From Deltaproteobacteria bacterium HGW-Deltaproteobacteria-4 (GTDB lineage: Bacteria; Desulfobacterota; Desulfuromonadia; Desulfuromonadales; UBA2197), in contig PHAV01000010.1 in NCBI GenBank assembly GCA_002841765.1, positions 62,001-126,000 on the forward strand: a stretch of 64,000 nucleotides of DNA. Reading direction: 5' to 3'. This document shows positions 7,783 to 15,191 of the stretch, piece after piece (positions within the stretch are counted from its first letter, which is position 1; every line of letters starts with the position of its first letter). The translations under genes and the position numbers were made by a program. The notes beneath the pieces were generated by a model. That model worked only from the letters and a program-made list of their open reading frames with translations, ran no database searches and had not been told where the DNA came from.

Positions 7783-8934
7783 TTACTCTGGTGACAATCC
7801 TTGCACCAAATCTTCCCAAAGATCCTCAACATCCTCAATCCCGGCCGAGATACGCAGCAGCGTTTCGCGAATGCCGAGCTGTTGTTTGGTGGCGACCGGG
7901 ATAGCGGCGTGCGACATGCTCCAGCAGTGGGTGAGGATGGTTTCGACGCCGCCGAGGCTGGGGGCGATGATCGGCAATTTGACGCGCTGCAGAAGTGGAG
8001 CGATCTGGCTCTCATTTTTGAGCTCGAAGGAGAGGATGGCGCCGGCGCCGCTTGCCTGGGAAAAATGGAGTTTCCGGTCGGCAAAGTCGGGGAGGCCGGG
8101 GTAGTAGACGCGGCTGACGGCGGGGTGGACAGCGAGGCGCTCGGCGAGGATCTGGGCGTTGGTCTGGGCGGCATCAAGGCGCAGTTTGAGAGTCTTGATG
8201 CCGCGACTGAGGAGGAAAGAGTCAAAGGGGGCAAGGACGGCGCCGAAAGCGTTCTGGAAGAACTTGAGGCGTTTGGCCAGGGCCGGGTCGGCGGTGGTGA
8301 CCAGACCGGCCAGGAGGTCGGAATGGCCGCCAAGGAATTTGGTGGCACTGTGAATCGTCACGTCGATACCTAGATCGAGGGGGCGCTGCAGCAGCGGGGT
8401 CATGAAGGTGTTGTCCAAGAGGGTGAGGAGTCCCCGTTCCTTGGCGATGGCGGCGATGGCGCGGAGGTCGACGATCTTGAAGAGGGGATTAGACGGCGTT
8501 TCGAGGAAGATTGCCTTGGTCTCGGGGCGGATGGCGGCAACAACAGCGTCGAGATCGGTCTGATCGACGAAAGTGGCACTGATGCCGTTGGCAGGCAAAA
8601 CCTGCGACAAGTAGCGCCACGAGCCGCCGTAAAGATCATCCGGGGCGATGAGGTGATCGCCGCTGTTAAGCAGGGCCAGGGCGCTGCCGATCGCCGCCAT
8701 ACCGCTCGGGTAAGCAAAACCGCGCACCCCGCCTTCGAGCAGGGCAATGGCTTCTTCGACCTGGTCACGGCTGGGATTGCCGCTGCGGGCGTAGTCGTAT
8801 TCACCGGATTTTCCGCCGCTATGGTGGTAGGTGGAGGCGAGGTAGACCGGGATGGTGCTGGCGCCGGTCGCCGGATCACGGTCGCGGCCCTGATGCACGA
8901 GAAGGGTGGCGGTACGATAAGCATGATCGCTCAT
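7783..8934 (-). CDS. Trans-sulfuration PLP enzyme (cystathionine gamma-synthase/lyase family), second copy
   Basis: PLP-dependent Cys/Met metabolism enzyme of 383 residues, acting on homoserine esters or cystathionine in methionine-cysteine interconversion. The PLP lysine lies in IHSATKFLGGHSD and the family signature follows it. It lies 46 bases downstream of a paralogue in one SAM-riboswitch-controlled unit. The pair could split the synthase and lyase roles (MetB/MetC or MetB/Mgl); sequence by eye does not decide which is which. The short gap contains a GC-rich inverted repeat (GGGGCGCCCC region). Confidence 0.82.
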   Translation of the reverse strand: MSDHAYRTATLLVHQGRDRDPATGASTIPVYLASTYHHSGGKSGEYDYARSGNPSRDQVEEAIALLEGGVRGFAYPSGMAAIGSALALLNSGDHLIAPDDLYGGSWRYLSQVLPANGISATFVDQTDLDAVVAAIRPETKAIFLETPSNPLFKIVDLRAIAAIAKERGLLTLLDNTFMTPLLQRPLDLGIDVTIHSATKFLGGHSDLLAGLVTTADPALAKRLKFFQNAFGAVLAPFDSFLLSRGIKTLKLRLDAAQTNAQILAERLAVHPAVSRVYYPGLPDFADRKLHFSQASGAGAILSFELKNESQIAPLLQRVKLPIIAPSLGGVETILTHCWSMSHAAIPVATKQQLGIRETLLRISAGIEDVEDLWEDLVQGLSPE

Positions 8935-8980
8935 GGAATAGTCCTTAGTCAGTGGGGCGCCCCTCGTGGGCGCCAGAATT

Positions 8981-10126
8981 TCAGTTCAAAGCCTGTTCAA
9001 GATCAGCAATCAGATCGTCAACATTCTCAATCCCCACCGAAAAACGCAGCAGGGAAGCACAAATACCGCGCCGCTCCCGTTCCGCTTCCGGGATATCCCC
9101 ATGCGTCTGGATCGCCGGTAATGTGAGAAGCGATTCAACGCCGCCAAGGCTTTCGGCAAAGGAGATCAGCTCGATCTTCTTCAATACCTGGCGGGCGAGT
9201 TCTGGGCTGCTAACACGAAAAGAGAGCATGCCGCCGAAGCCGCTGCATTGCTGTTTGCTGAGTGCATGGCCGGGGTGATCTTCCAGTCCCGGATAGTAAA
9301 CAGCCGTCACTTGCGGCTGACGTTGCAGCCAACGGGCAATCTGCAAAGCATTCTGGCAATGCCGCTCCATGCGCAGGGTCAAGGTCTTCAAGCTACGGAT
9401 CAGCAGCCAGCAATCCTGCGGTGGCAGCACGCCACCTGTGGCATTTTGCAGGAAGTAGAGACGTTCACCGAGAGCGACATCTTTGGCGACGAGGACACCG
9501 GAACAGAGATCATTGTGACCGCCGAGATACTTGGTGCCGGAGTGTATCACCACGTCGGCGCCAAGGTCGAGGGGGCGCTGCAGGATCGGAGTGAGAAAGG
9601 TGTTGTCGACACAAAAAAGGAGGCTGTGTTGTCGGCAGATGGCGGCAAGAGCGATAATATCGCTGACTCCGAGGAGTGGATTTCCCGGCGTTTCAAGAAG
9701 GAGGGCGCGACTCTGCGGGGTGATGGCGGCGGTAACAGCAGCATGGTCATTGGTGTCAACGTAACTGGCAGAGATCCCCAGTTTAGCGAAAATCTGCTCT
9801 AAAAGGCGGTAGGTGCCACCGTAGAGATCTTCGGAAACGATGACGTGATCGCTGCTGGAGAAGTGGAGGAAGAGGGTGGTCAACGCCGCCATGCCGGAAG
9901 CAAAGGCGAGGCCGCGGCATCCTCCTTCGAGGGTAGCGAGCCCTTCTTCAAGGATCTGCCGGGTCGGATTGCCGGAGCGGGTATAATCAAAGCCGGTACT
10001 TTCGCCGACGCCGGGGTGGCGGTAGGTGGCGCTCGGATAGATCGGGAAGCTGATGGCGCCGTTTGTTTCATCACGGCCGACACCCAGGTGGACAATGCGG
10101 CTTTCAAGGCTTTGTGCTCCGGACAT
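8981..10126 (-). CDS. Trans-sulfuration PLP enzyme, first copy after SAM-I riboswitch
   Basis: Second member of the cystathionine gamma-synthase/lyase family, 381 residues, with the PLP lysine in IHSGTKYLGGHND. The ATG at 10126 is preceded by AGAGGAG. It is the first gene after a SAM-I riboswitch and terminator, so expression should fall when S-adenosylmethionine is plentiful. That fits a methionine-forming step. It is clearly paralogous to the next gene, which suggests an old tandem duplication with divided functions. Confidence 0.82.
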   Translation of the reverse strand: MSGAQSLESRIVHLGVGRDETNGAISFPIYPSATYRHPGVGESTGFDYTRSGNPTRQILEEGLATLEGGCRGLAFASGMAALTTLFLHFSSSDHVIVSEDLYGGTYRLLEQIFAKLGISASYVDTNDHAAVTAAITPQSRALLLETPGNPLLGVSDIIALAAICRQHSLLFCVDNTFLTPILQRPLDLGADVVIHSGTKYLGGHNDLCSGVLVAKDVALGERLYFLQNATGGVLPPQDCWLLIRSLKTLTLRMERHCQNALQIARWLQRQPQVTAVYYPGLEDHPGHALSKQQCSGFGGMLSFRVSSPELARQVLKKIELISFAESLGGVESLLTLPAIQTHGDIPEAERERRGICASLLRFSVGIENVDDLIADLEQALN

Positions 10127-10164
10127 AGGTCTTCTCCTCTGAGGTAGTCCTGGCGAGGGGACAT

Positions 10165-10203
10165 AAAAAAGCCCCTTCTCAAATATCGGATGAGAAGGGG
10201 CTT
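10165..10203 (-). terminator. Intrinsic terminator of the SAM riboswitch
   Basis: The minus strand has an 11-bp stem (arms 10191-10201 and 10171-10181) followed by six T. It lies between the SAM aptamer and the first trans-sulfuration gene and is the expression platform. Confidence 0.85.
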
Positions 10204-10247
10204 CGTAAAACGGCGCAGAGAATAGAAAGCACGGTCTTGCGAAACAC

Positions 10248-10364
10248 CGTCCTCATTTTTCCCCGGAAAGACCGGAGCAGGAATTAGCACCTGGCATCCG
10301 TACAAAACGGATCGGTTGCTGTGGTGTCGCAGGGCCTGTCCCTCAACCACTCTGAATAAAGACG
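10248..10364 (-). promoter_or_regulatory. SAM-I (S-box) riboswitch aptamer
   Basis: Conserved S-box blocks are present on the minus strand in order: AGAGTGG, GAGGGACAGGCCC, CAGCAACC and GGTGCTAATTCC. P1 closes with ten continuous pairs, including G-U, between 10355-10364 and 10248-10257. It precedes a terminator and two methionine/cysteine genes, as expected for an OFF switch that binds S-adenosylmethionine. Confidence 0.92.
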
Positions 10365-10398
10365 TGTTTAGTCGGCAGTAAAAGCCGTATGTAGATTT

Positions 10399-10428
10399 AA
10401 AATACAGAAGACAAAGTTGTTTTGTCAA
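10399..10428 (-). promoter_or_regulatory. Sigma-70-type promoter for the SAM riboswitch operon
   Basis: The minus strand has TTGACA (10428-10423) and TATTTT (10404-10399) separated by 18 bases, about 35 bases before the aptamer. Confidence 0.6.
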
Positions 10429-10518
10429 CAATAAAATATGCAGAAGATATTAAACTACTTTATTTTGATAAAGATCTCTCGTGGGGTACTGACTGATTAT
10501 TTATATATTTGAAGAGGG

Positions 10519-10547
10519 AACGCCACATCATTAAAATATTTGGCGTT
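10519..10547. repeat. Short inverted repeat in AT-rich spacer
   Basis: Arms AACGCCA and TGGCGTT are separated by 15 bases. The spacer 10430-10640 is AT-rich and has no convincing gene. The repeat could be a hairpin or an operator. I assign no function. Confidence 0.35.
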
Positions 10548-10642
10548 GTTTTAAGATCAACAGGTATCCCTGAGTTAATAATTGTAATTTACTCAAATAT
10601 CTCTATACTTTCAAGTTGAAAACTCTGTTTGAAAAGGAGTCT

Positions 10643-10661
10643 GAAAATGATAATGATTTTC
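10643..10661 (+). promoter_or_regulatory. Fur-box-like operator
   Basis: GAAAATGATAATGATTTTC matches the 19-bp Fur consensus at 16 of 19 positions. It overlaps the likely -10 region of a TTGAAA-containing promoter (10629-10634). It precedes a terminated leader and the corrinoid operon, so iron may control one or both. Confidence 0.5.
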
Positions 10662-10663
10662 TC

Positions 10664-10766
10664 GAATTTTTACATGCAGACCCAACTTCGCTCCCTTGCA
10701 GGCCCCTTGTCAGCATGAGTATCACACAAACCGGCGTTGCGGATTATTCTGCGCGCCGGTTTTTTT
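10664..10766 (+). ncRNA. Candidate Fur-controlled small RNA or terminated leader
   Basis: A transcript starting near 10664, just after the Fur-like box, would reach the intrinsic terminator after about 100 nt. It has no convincing open frame and contains C/U-rich single-stranded stretches (CTCCCTTGC, GGCCCCTTGTC). The layout is RyhB-like: Fur box, about 100 nt, terminator. It could equally be an attenuated 5' leader of the corrinoid operon. Confidence 0.4.
10728..10766 (+). terminator. Intrinsic terminator upstream of the corrinoid operon
   Basis: Arms AAACCGGCG (10728-10736) and CGCCGGTTT (10754-10762) are followed by a run of T to 10766. The next gene starts 34 bases further on. Confidence 0.75.
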
Positions 10767-10799
10767 AAAATCAGCACCTGCATAACCAGGAGGCATCTC

Positions 10800-11468
10800 A
10801 TGAACCCGCAAGATCTCAGTAATCAACTGCTGACCACCATGATTAATGCCGACCGTTCCGCCGCAGCGGCACTGGTTGAACAGGCGCTTTCTGATGGAAT
10901 CGAACCCCGGCAGGTGATTGCCGACATCCTTGATCCGGCAATCGTCCGCCTGGGACGACTGTGGGAGGATGAAACGATGTCGCTGGCACAGAACTTTGTC
11001 GCCTCAAAAATCGCCGAAGACACGCTGCTCCGCTGTATTCCGAACAAGGCGGATAATTCCCACAGCAAAGGCGCTGTCGTGATCGGCAATATTGAGGATG
11101 ATTTTCACAGCCTTGGCCGTAAGACAGTGGGGCTGTTTCTGGCCGCCGCCGGTTGGGAGGTGCACGATCTCGGCAATGATGTCACTGCTGAGGAGCTGCT
11201 TGCCAAGGCTCTTGAAGTAAACGCCTGCGTGATCGGCGCCTCGGCCATGATGCAGACTACCGCATTGAACATCCGCAAGCTACGGCAGTTGATTGATGAA
11301 AGGGGTCTTGCCAACCGGATCAAGCTGGCGGTCGGGGGGGCGGTATTCAACTGGCGACCGGAGCTGGTGGAGGAGATTGGTGGCGACGGCACTGCTAACA
11401 ACGCTATCGAAGCCGATGAGCTGTTCATGCGGCTGCAGGCAGAAGTGCGCGGAGAGGTGACGCCATGA
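10800..11468 (+). CDS. Corrinoid (B12)-binding protein, methyltransferase cognate type
   Basis: Two-domain corrinoid protein of 222 residues that would carry a methyl group on cobalamin between two methyltransferases. A helical cap (about 1-85) precedes the Rossmann B12 domain with DFHSLG, the D-x-H-x-x-G motif that gives the lower His ligand, and a GG near AVGGAVF. The ATG at 10800 is chosen over an upstream in-frame start at 10737 because AGGAGG precedes it and the upstream part crosses the terminator. It overlaps the next gene by 4 bp (ATGA). No substrate methyltransferase (MtaB-like) is present. Confidence 0.87.
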   Translation: MNPQDLSNQLLTTMINADRSAAAALVEQALSDGIEPRQVIADILDPAIVRLGRLWEDETMSLAQNFVASKIAEDTLLRCIPNKADNSHSKGAVVIGNIEDDFHSLGRKTVGLFLAAAGWEVHDLGNDVTAEELLAKALEVNACVIGASAMMQTTALNIRKLRQLIDERGLANRIKLAVGGAVFNWRPELVEEIGGDGTANNAIEADELFMRLQAEVRGEVTP

Positions 11469-12487
11469 ATTCCTATCAGCGGGTCATGGGCACCTTGATG
11501 GGGCAGCCGGTGGATAAGCTCCCGGTCTTTGCGGTGCTCGGCGCGTATGGGGGCAAGTTGACCGGCGTTGACCTGCGCACCCTGTTCAGCGACGCCTCTG
11601 CCTATGTCACAGGACAAAAGGCGCTGCAACAGGAATTCGGTTTTGATCTGGTGATGACAGCCTTCGATTACAGCGTCATTGCCGAGGCGTTCGGCGGCGA
11701 GGTGGCCTGGTCGAACGATCAGGTGCCAAACATGAAGAGACCGGCGGTCCGTAAGGCCGCCGATGCCCTGCTGCTACCGCTCCCCGATCTTTCCCGAACC
11801 GCTCGCCTGCCGGTGGTCCTGGAGATGAACCGCCAGCTGGCCGGACTTTACAAGGAGCAGGTGCCGATCATCAGTGTGCTCCCCGGCCCCTGTATCTTGC
11901 CGTCGCTGCTGGTCGGTATCGAACAGTGGATGGAAGCGGTGCTGTTTGATCCGGAACTGGCCCAGCAACTGCTCGACTATACCGCACCGTTTTTTATTTC
12001 ATGGGCCAATGCTTTACTGGATGCGGGTGCAGACTGCCTGGCCTTTACCGAAGGAATGGCAACCTCGGCAGTCGCCCCGCGCGCAATGTTTGCCGAACAG
12101 TTCCTGCCGCACCTTCAGTCTGTTTTTACCAGGATCCATGGTCCCAAAGTTATCAGCAGCACCGGCGGCTGTATGAATCATATTCTGGATCTTCTCCCCG
12201 GCACTGATGGCCTGGTCGGAGTCATTGCCGGATCAAAGGACGATCTGGGCGAAGCCAGGCGTTTGCTTGGTCCCGACCTGAACATTATCGGCAATCTCGA
12301 TAACCTGAGCATGCCTGCTGCGTCTGCCGAACAGGTCTACGACATGAGCATGGCCTGTTTGCAGGCAGCAGCGCCATCAGGGCACTACATTCTGGCCAAT
12401 GCCGGCTCCGACATGCCGCAAGCGACGCCGCCCGAAAACCTGCGCGCGATGCAGGCCGCCGCTGCGGCCTACGGTCGTAAAATATGA
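11465..12487 (+). CDS. UroD/MtaA-family protein lacking the zinc ligands
   Basis: Member of the uroporphyrinogen decarboxylase-like superfamily, 340 residues, closest in character to MtaA/MtbA-type methylcobamide:thiol methyltransferases. In those enzymes zinc is held by an H-x-C-G motif and a later Cys. Here the corresponding sites read SSTGG (231-235) and NAGSDMP (Ser 315), so all three ligands appear lost. It probably binds the corrinoid protein encoded just upstream but may not transfer methyl to a thiol; sensing or another acceptor is possible. It is coupled by 4-bp overlaps at both ends. Confidence 0.78.
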   Translation: MNSYQRVMGTLMGQPVDKLPVFAVLGAYGGKLTGVDLRTLFSDASAYVTGQKALQQEFGFDLVMTAFDYSVIAEAFGGEVAWSNDQVPNMKRPAVRKAADALLLPLPDLSRTARLPVVLEMNRQLAGLYKEQVPIISVLPGPCILPSLLVGIEQWMEAVLFDPELAQQLLDYTAPFFISWANALLDAGADCLAFTEGMATSAVAPRAMFAEQFLPHLQSVFTRIHGPKVISSTGGCMNHILDLLPGTDGLVGVIAGSKDDLGEARRLLGPDLNIIGNLDNLSMPAASAEQVYDMSMACLQAAAPSGHYILANAGSDMPQATPPENLRAMQAAAAAYGRKI

Positions 12488-13074
12488 CGCCGCACACCGT
12501 CTGGCTCAGTTGCGGTGTCGTCCGCGCCGAGATGGAGGAGTTACAGCGCCTCGGGCTGATCGAGGGAGAACTGCTGTTCCTCGACTCCATGCTGCATATG
12601 GATCCGCCGCTGCTTGAGACAAAGCTGGCTGCAGTGCTGGAAGAAAGGTCCGGTCAGCCCGGCATTCTGGTGCTGGTCTATGGCGACTGTTCGGCTCACA
12701 TGCTCGATCTGGTGCGCCGCTTTCATGTCGGCCGCGTCTCCATTATCAACTGCGCCCAGCTGCTGTTGGGGCGTGAGCGTTATCGCCAGTTGATGCGTGA
12801 GGAAGCTTTTCTGGTGCTGCCGGAATGGGCAAAGCGCTGGGAGCATATCATGAAGAGCGAACTGGGGCTGAACGAAGAGGTGGCACGTGGCCTGATGGGA
12901 GAAAACCGTGGCGTACTGGTCTATCTGGACAGCGGCCTGGCACCGGTGCCTGATGAGCAGCTGGCAGCATTTTCGGAGTACAGCGGGCTCCCCTGGCGGA
13001 TCGAAAAAGTAACATTGGACTGCATGCTGGCAGCGCTGCTGGCAGCGCAGGCCGGGGCGGAGGATCAAACATGA
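12484..13074 (+). CDS. DUF1638 family protein
   Basis: The 196 residues match what I know of DUF1638: an N-terminal SCGVVRAEME strand-turn, a leucine-rich LDSMLHMDPPLLETKL stretch, VLVYGDCSAHMLDL and NCAQLLLGRERY. The family is found beside corrinoid methyltransferase genes, but its function is unknown. Conserved Cys at about 10, 70 and 90 could bind metal or cofactor. It overlaps both neighbours by 4 bp in the corrinoid operon, which argues for a shared complex or pathway. Confidence 0.7.
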   Translation: MTPHTVWLSCGVVRAEMEELQRLGLIEGELLFLDSMLHMDPPLLETKLAAVLEERSGQPGILVLVYGDCSAHMLDLVRRFHVGRVSIINCAQLLLGRERYRQLMREEAFLVLPEWAKRWEHIMKSELGLNEEVARGLMGENRGVLVYLDSGLAPVPDEQLAAFSEYSGLPWRIEKVTLDCMLAALLAAQAGAEDQT

Positions 13075-15152
13075 GCATCATCACCAACCAACCCGCTGTC
13101 CAACTGATGGCCATCGAGGTCATCTCGGAGCTGCTGGCTTCCACATCACCGCGCAAACTGGGAGAAGCGCTGACCGAGCATCTGCGCGAGTTGACCGGGG
13201 CCCGAACCATCATGGTGCTGGCCCATCGCCCCGGACCTCAACCGGGTGAACTGCTGTATGCCAGCCCGGAACGGCGGAGTACACTCTTTTCTGCCGCAGA
13301 ACTCAATCTTTTCTGTCCTGAGATAACGCCGGGGGAGCTCCCGTTTTTACCGGAAGAGCTTTCTGTCGGGCATCCGCTGCGCTCGCTACTGCTGAGAGCC
13401 GGTATCCATTCCCTGGCGCGCTATCCGCTGCGCGCCGGTGGTGAGTTCGTCGCCCTGCTGCTGCTCTTTGACCTGCCGGGGGCAGAACGGATGGCCGGGA
13501 CCAGCCATCTCATCAACCTCCTTGCCGCGCCGATTGCGCTGGCCCTTAAAAACGCCCTGGCCTTTCGTCTGATTGAGGAGCAGGCCAAAGAGCTGGAACA
13601 GCGGGTGGAGGAGCGGACGGCTGAGCTGCGGCAAAGTGAAGAACGCCATCGCTCCATCCTTCAGACCGCCATGGACGGCATCTGGCTGATAGACGCACAG
13701 GGGCGTTTTGTTGAAGTAAACGAAACCTATTGCCGGATGAGCGGTTACAGTATGCAGGAGCTGCTCTCAATGTCTGTTTCCGATGTCGAGTCTTTTGAGA
13801 CAGCCAGTGAGACCTCTGCCCGTATCAAGAAGGTTATGGAACAGGGGGAGGATCGTTTCGAGTCCCGGCATCGCCGCAAGGATGGTACCGTTTATGATGT
13901 CGAAGTCAGTGTTCAGTACCGGCCGGCTGACGGCGGGCAGTTTGTGTCTTTCGTGCAAAACATCACCGAGCGCAAGCGAGCCGAAGAAGAAGAAATCAAA
14001 CTCCAAGCCCAGCTCCAGCAGGCCCAGAAGATGGAGTCAGTCGGTCGCCTGGCCGGTGGCGTGGCTCACGATTTCAATAACATGCTGACGGTCATTCTCG
14101 GTCATGCCCAGCTGGGGCTGATGCGCCTGGATCCGAACCACCCGGTCGGTGCCGACCTCAAAGAGATAATCAGCACGGCACAGCGCTCCGCCGATCTGAC
14201 CCGGCAGCTGCTCGCCTTTGCCCGCAAACAGACGGTTACTCCCAAAGTTCTGAATCTGAACGCTACCGTGTCAGAGATGCTCAAGATGCTGCAGCGGCTG
14301 ATCGGCGAGGATATTAACCTTAGCTGGCAGCCAGCACCCGATCTCGGGCAGGTCCGGATAGATCCGTCCCAGATAGACCAGATTCTGGCCAACCTTTGTG
14401 TCAACGCCCGGGACGCCATTGCAGGAAACGGCCGGATCACCATCGAGACGGCAAACAGCACCATCGACAGGGATTACTGTGCCGTCAATTTGGAGGCAGT
14501 GCCCGGAGAATATGTCTGTCTGACGGTGAGCGATTCCGGCAGCGGCATGGACAAGGAGACACAGGCCCATATCTTTGAGCCGTTTTACACCACCAAAGAG
14601 TTGGGCAAGGGGACCGGGCTCGGGTTGGCCACGGTCTATGGCGCCGTCAAACAGAACAACGGCTTCATCAACATCTACAGCGAACCGGGTCAGGGAACGA
14701 CCTTCTCGATCTATCTGCCCCGGGAAGCGAACTTGGGCACGGCACGCCGCACCCCGGATGCGGACACTGCCGTTCCGCGCGGTCAGGAAACCATCCTTTT
14801 GGTGGAAGACGAACCGGCCATCCTTGATATTGCCTCCGAGATGCTTGAAATGCAGGGCTATACCGTGTTGAAGGCAGATACCCCCGGCGAGGCGATTCGT
14901 CTGGCCCGTGAGCACGTCGGTGAGATCCAGCTGCTCATGACTGACGTGATCATGCCGGAGATGAACGGTCGGGATCTGGCTAAAAACCTTCTGTCAATGT
15001 ATCCCCATATGAAACGCCTGTTCATGTCGGGGTATACAGCCGATGTCATTGCCACTCATGGTGTGCTCGACGATGGCGTGCATTTCATCCAGAAACCGTT
15101 CTCGCTGCCGGATATGGCAGCCAAGGTGCGGGAAGTTCTGGATAAACCGTAG
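13071..15152 (+). CDS. Cytosolic hybrid histidine kinase: GAF-PAS-HisKA-HATPase-REC
   Basis: Signalling kinase of 693 residues with no membrane segment. Regions: GAF-like 15-165, coiled linker 165-192, PAS about 193-300, HisKA with phospho-His 333 (GGVAHDFNN), HATPase with N-box near Asn 444 and G-boxes DSGSGMD and GTGLGLA, then a receiver at about 573-690 with phospho-Asp 625. It is translationally coupled to the corrinoid, UroD-like and DUF1638 genes. I infer that these proteins feed a signal to it. No DNA-binding output is encoded in the operon, so the receiver may pass phosphate elsewhere. Confidence 0.88.
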   Translation: MSIITNQPAVQLMAIEVISELLASTSPRKLGEALTEHLRELTGARTIMVLAHRPGPQPGELLYASPERRSTLFSAAELNLFCPEITPGELPFLPEELSVGHPLRSLLLRAGIHSLARYPLRAGGEFVALLLLFDLPGAERMAGTSHLINLLAAPIALALKNALAFRLIEEQAKELEQRVEERTAELRQSEERHRSILQTAMDGIWLIDAQGRFVEVNETYCRMSGYSMQELLSMSVSDVESFETASETSARIKKVMEQGEDRFESRHRRKDGTVYDVEVSVQYRPADGGQFVSFVQNITERKRAEEEEIKLQAQLQQAQKMESVGRLAGGVAHDFNNMLTVILGHAQLGLMRLDPNHPVGADLKEIISTAQRSADLTRQLLAFARKQTVTPKVLNLNATVSEMLKMLQRLIGEDINLSWQPAPDLGQVRIDPSQIDQILANLCVNARDAIAGNGRITIETANSTIDRDYCAVNLEAVPGEYVCLTVSDSGSGMDKETQAHIFEPFYTTKELGKGTGLGLATVYGAVKQNNGFINIYSEPGQGTTFSIYLPREANLGTARRTPDADTAVPRGQETILLVEDEPAILDIASEMLEMQGYTVLKADTPGEAIRLAREHVGEIQLLMTDVIMPEMNGRDLAKNLLSMYPHMKRLFMSGYTADVIATHGVLDDGVHFIQKPFSLPDMAAKVREVLDKP

Positions 15153-15191
15153 ATATAATGGTTGTCGTGCCCCTGATTTTGGAGATACCAC

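Noticed and set aside
9880-10431. 183-codon minus-strand frame through the SAM riboswitch
   Set aside because: It crosses the aptamer and terminator and overlaps a real enzyme gene in another frame; the composition is not protein-like.
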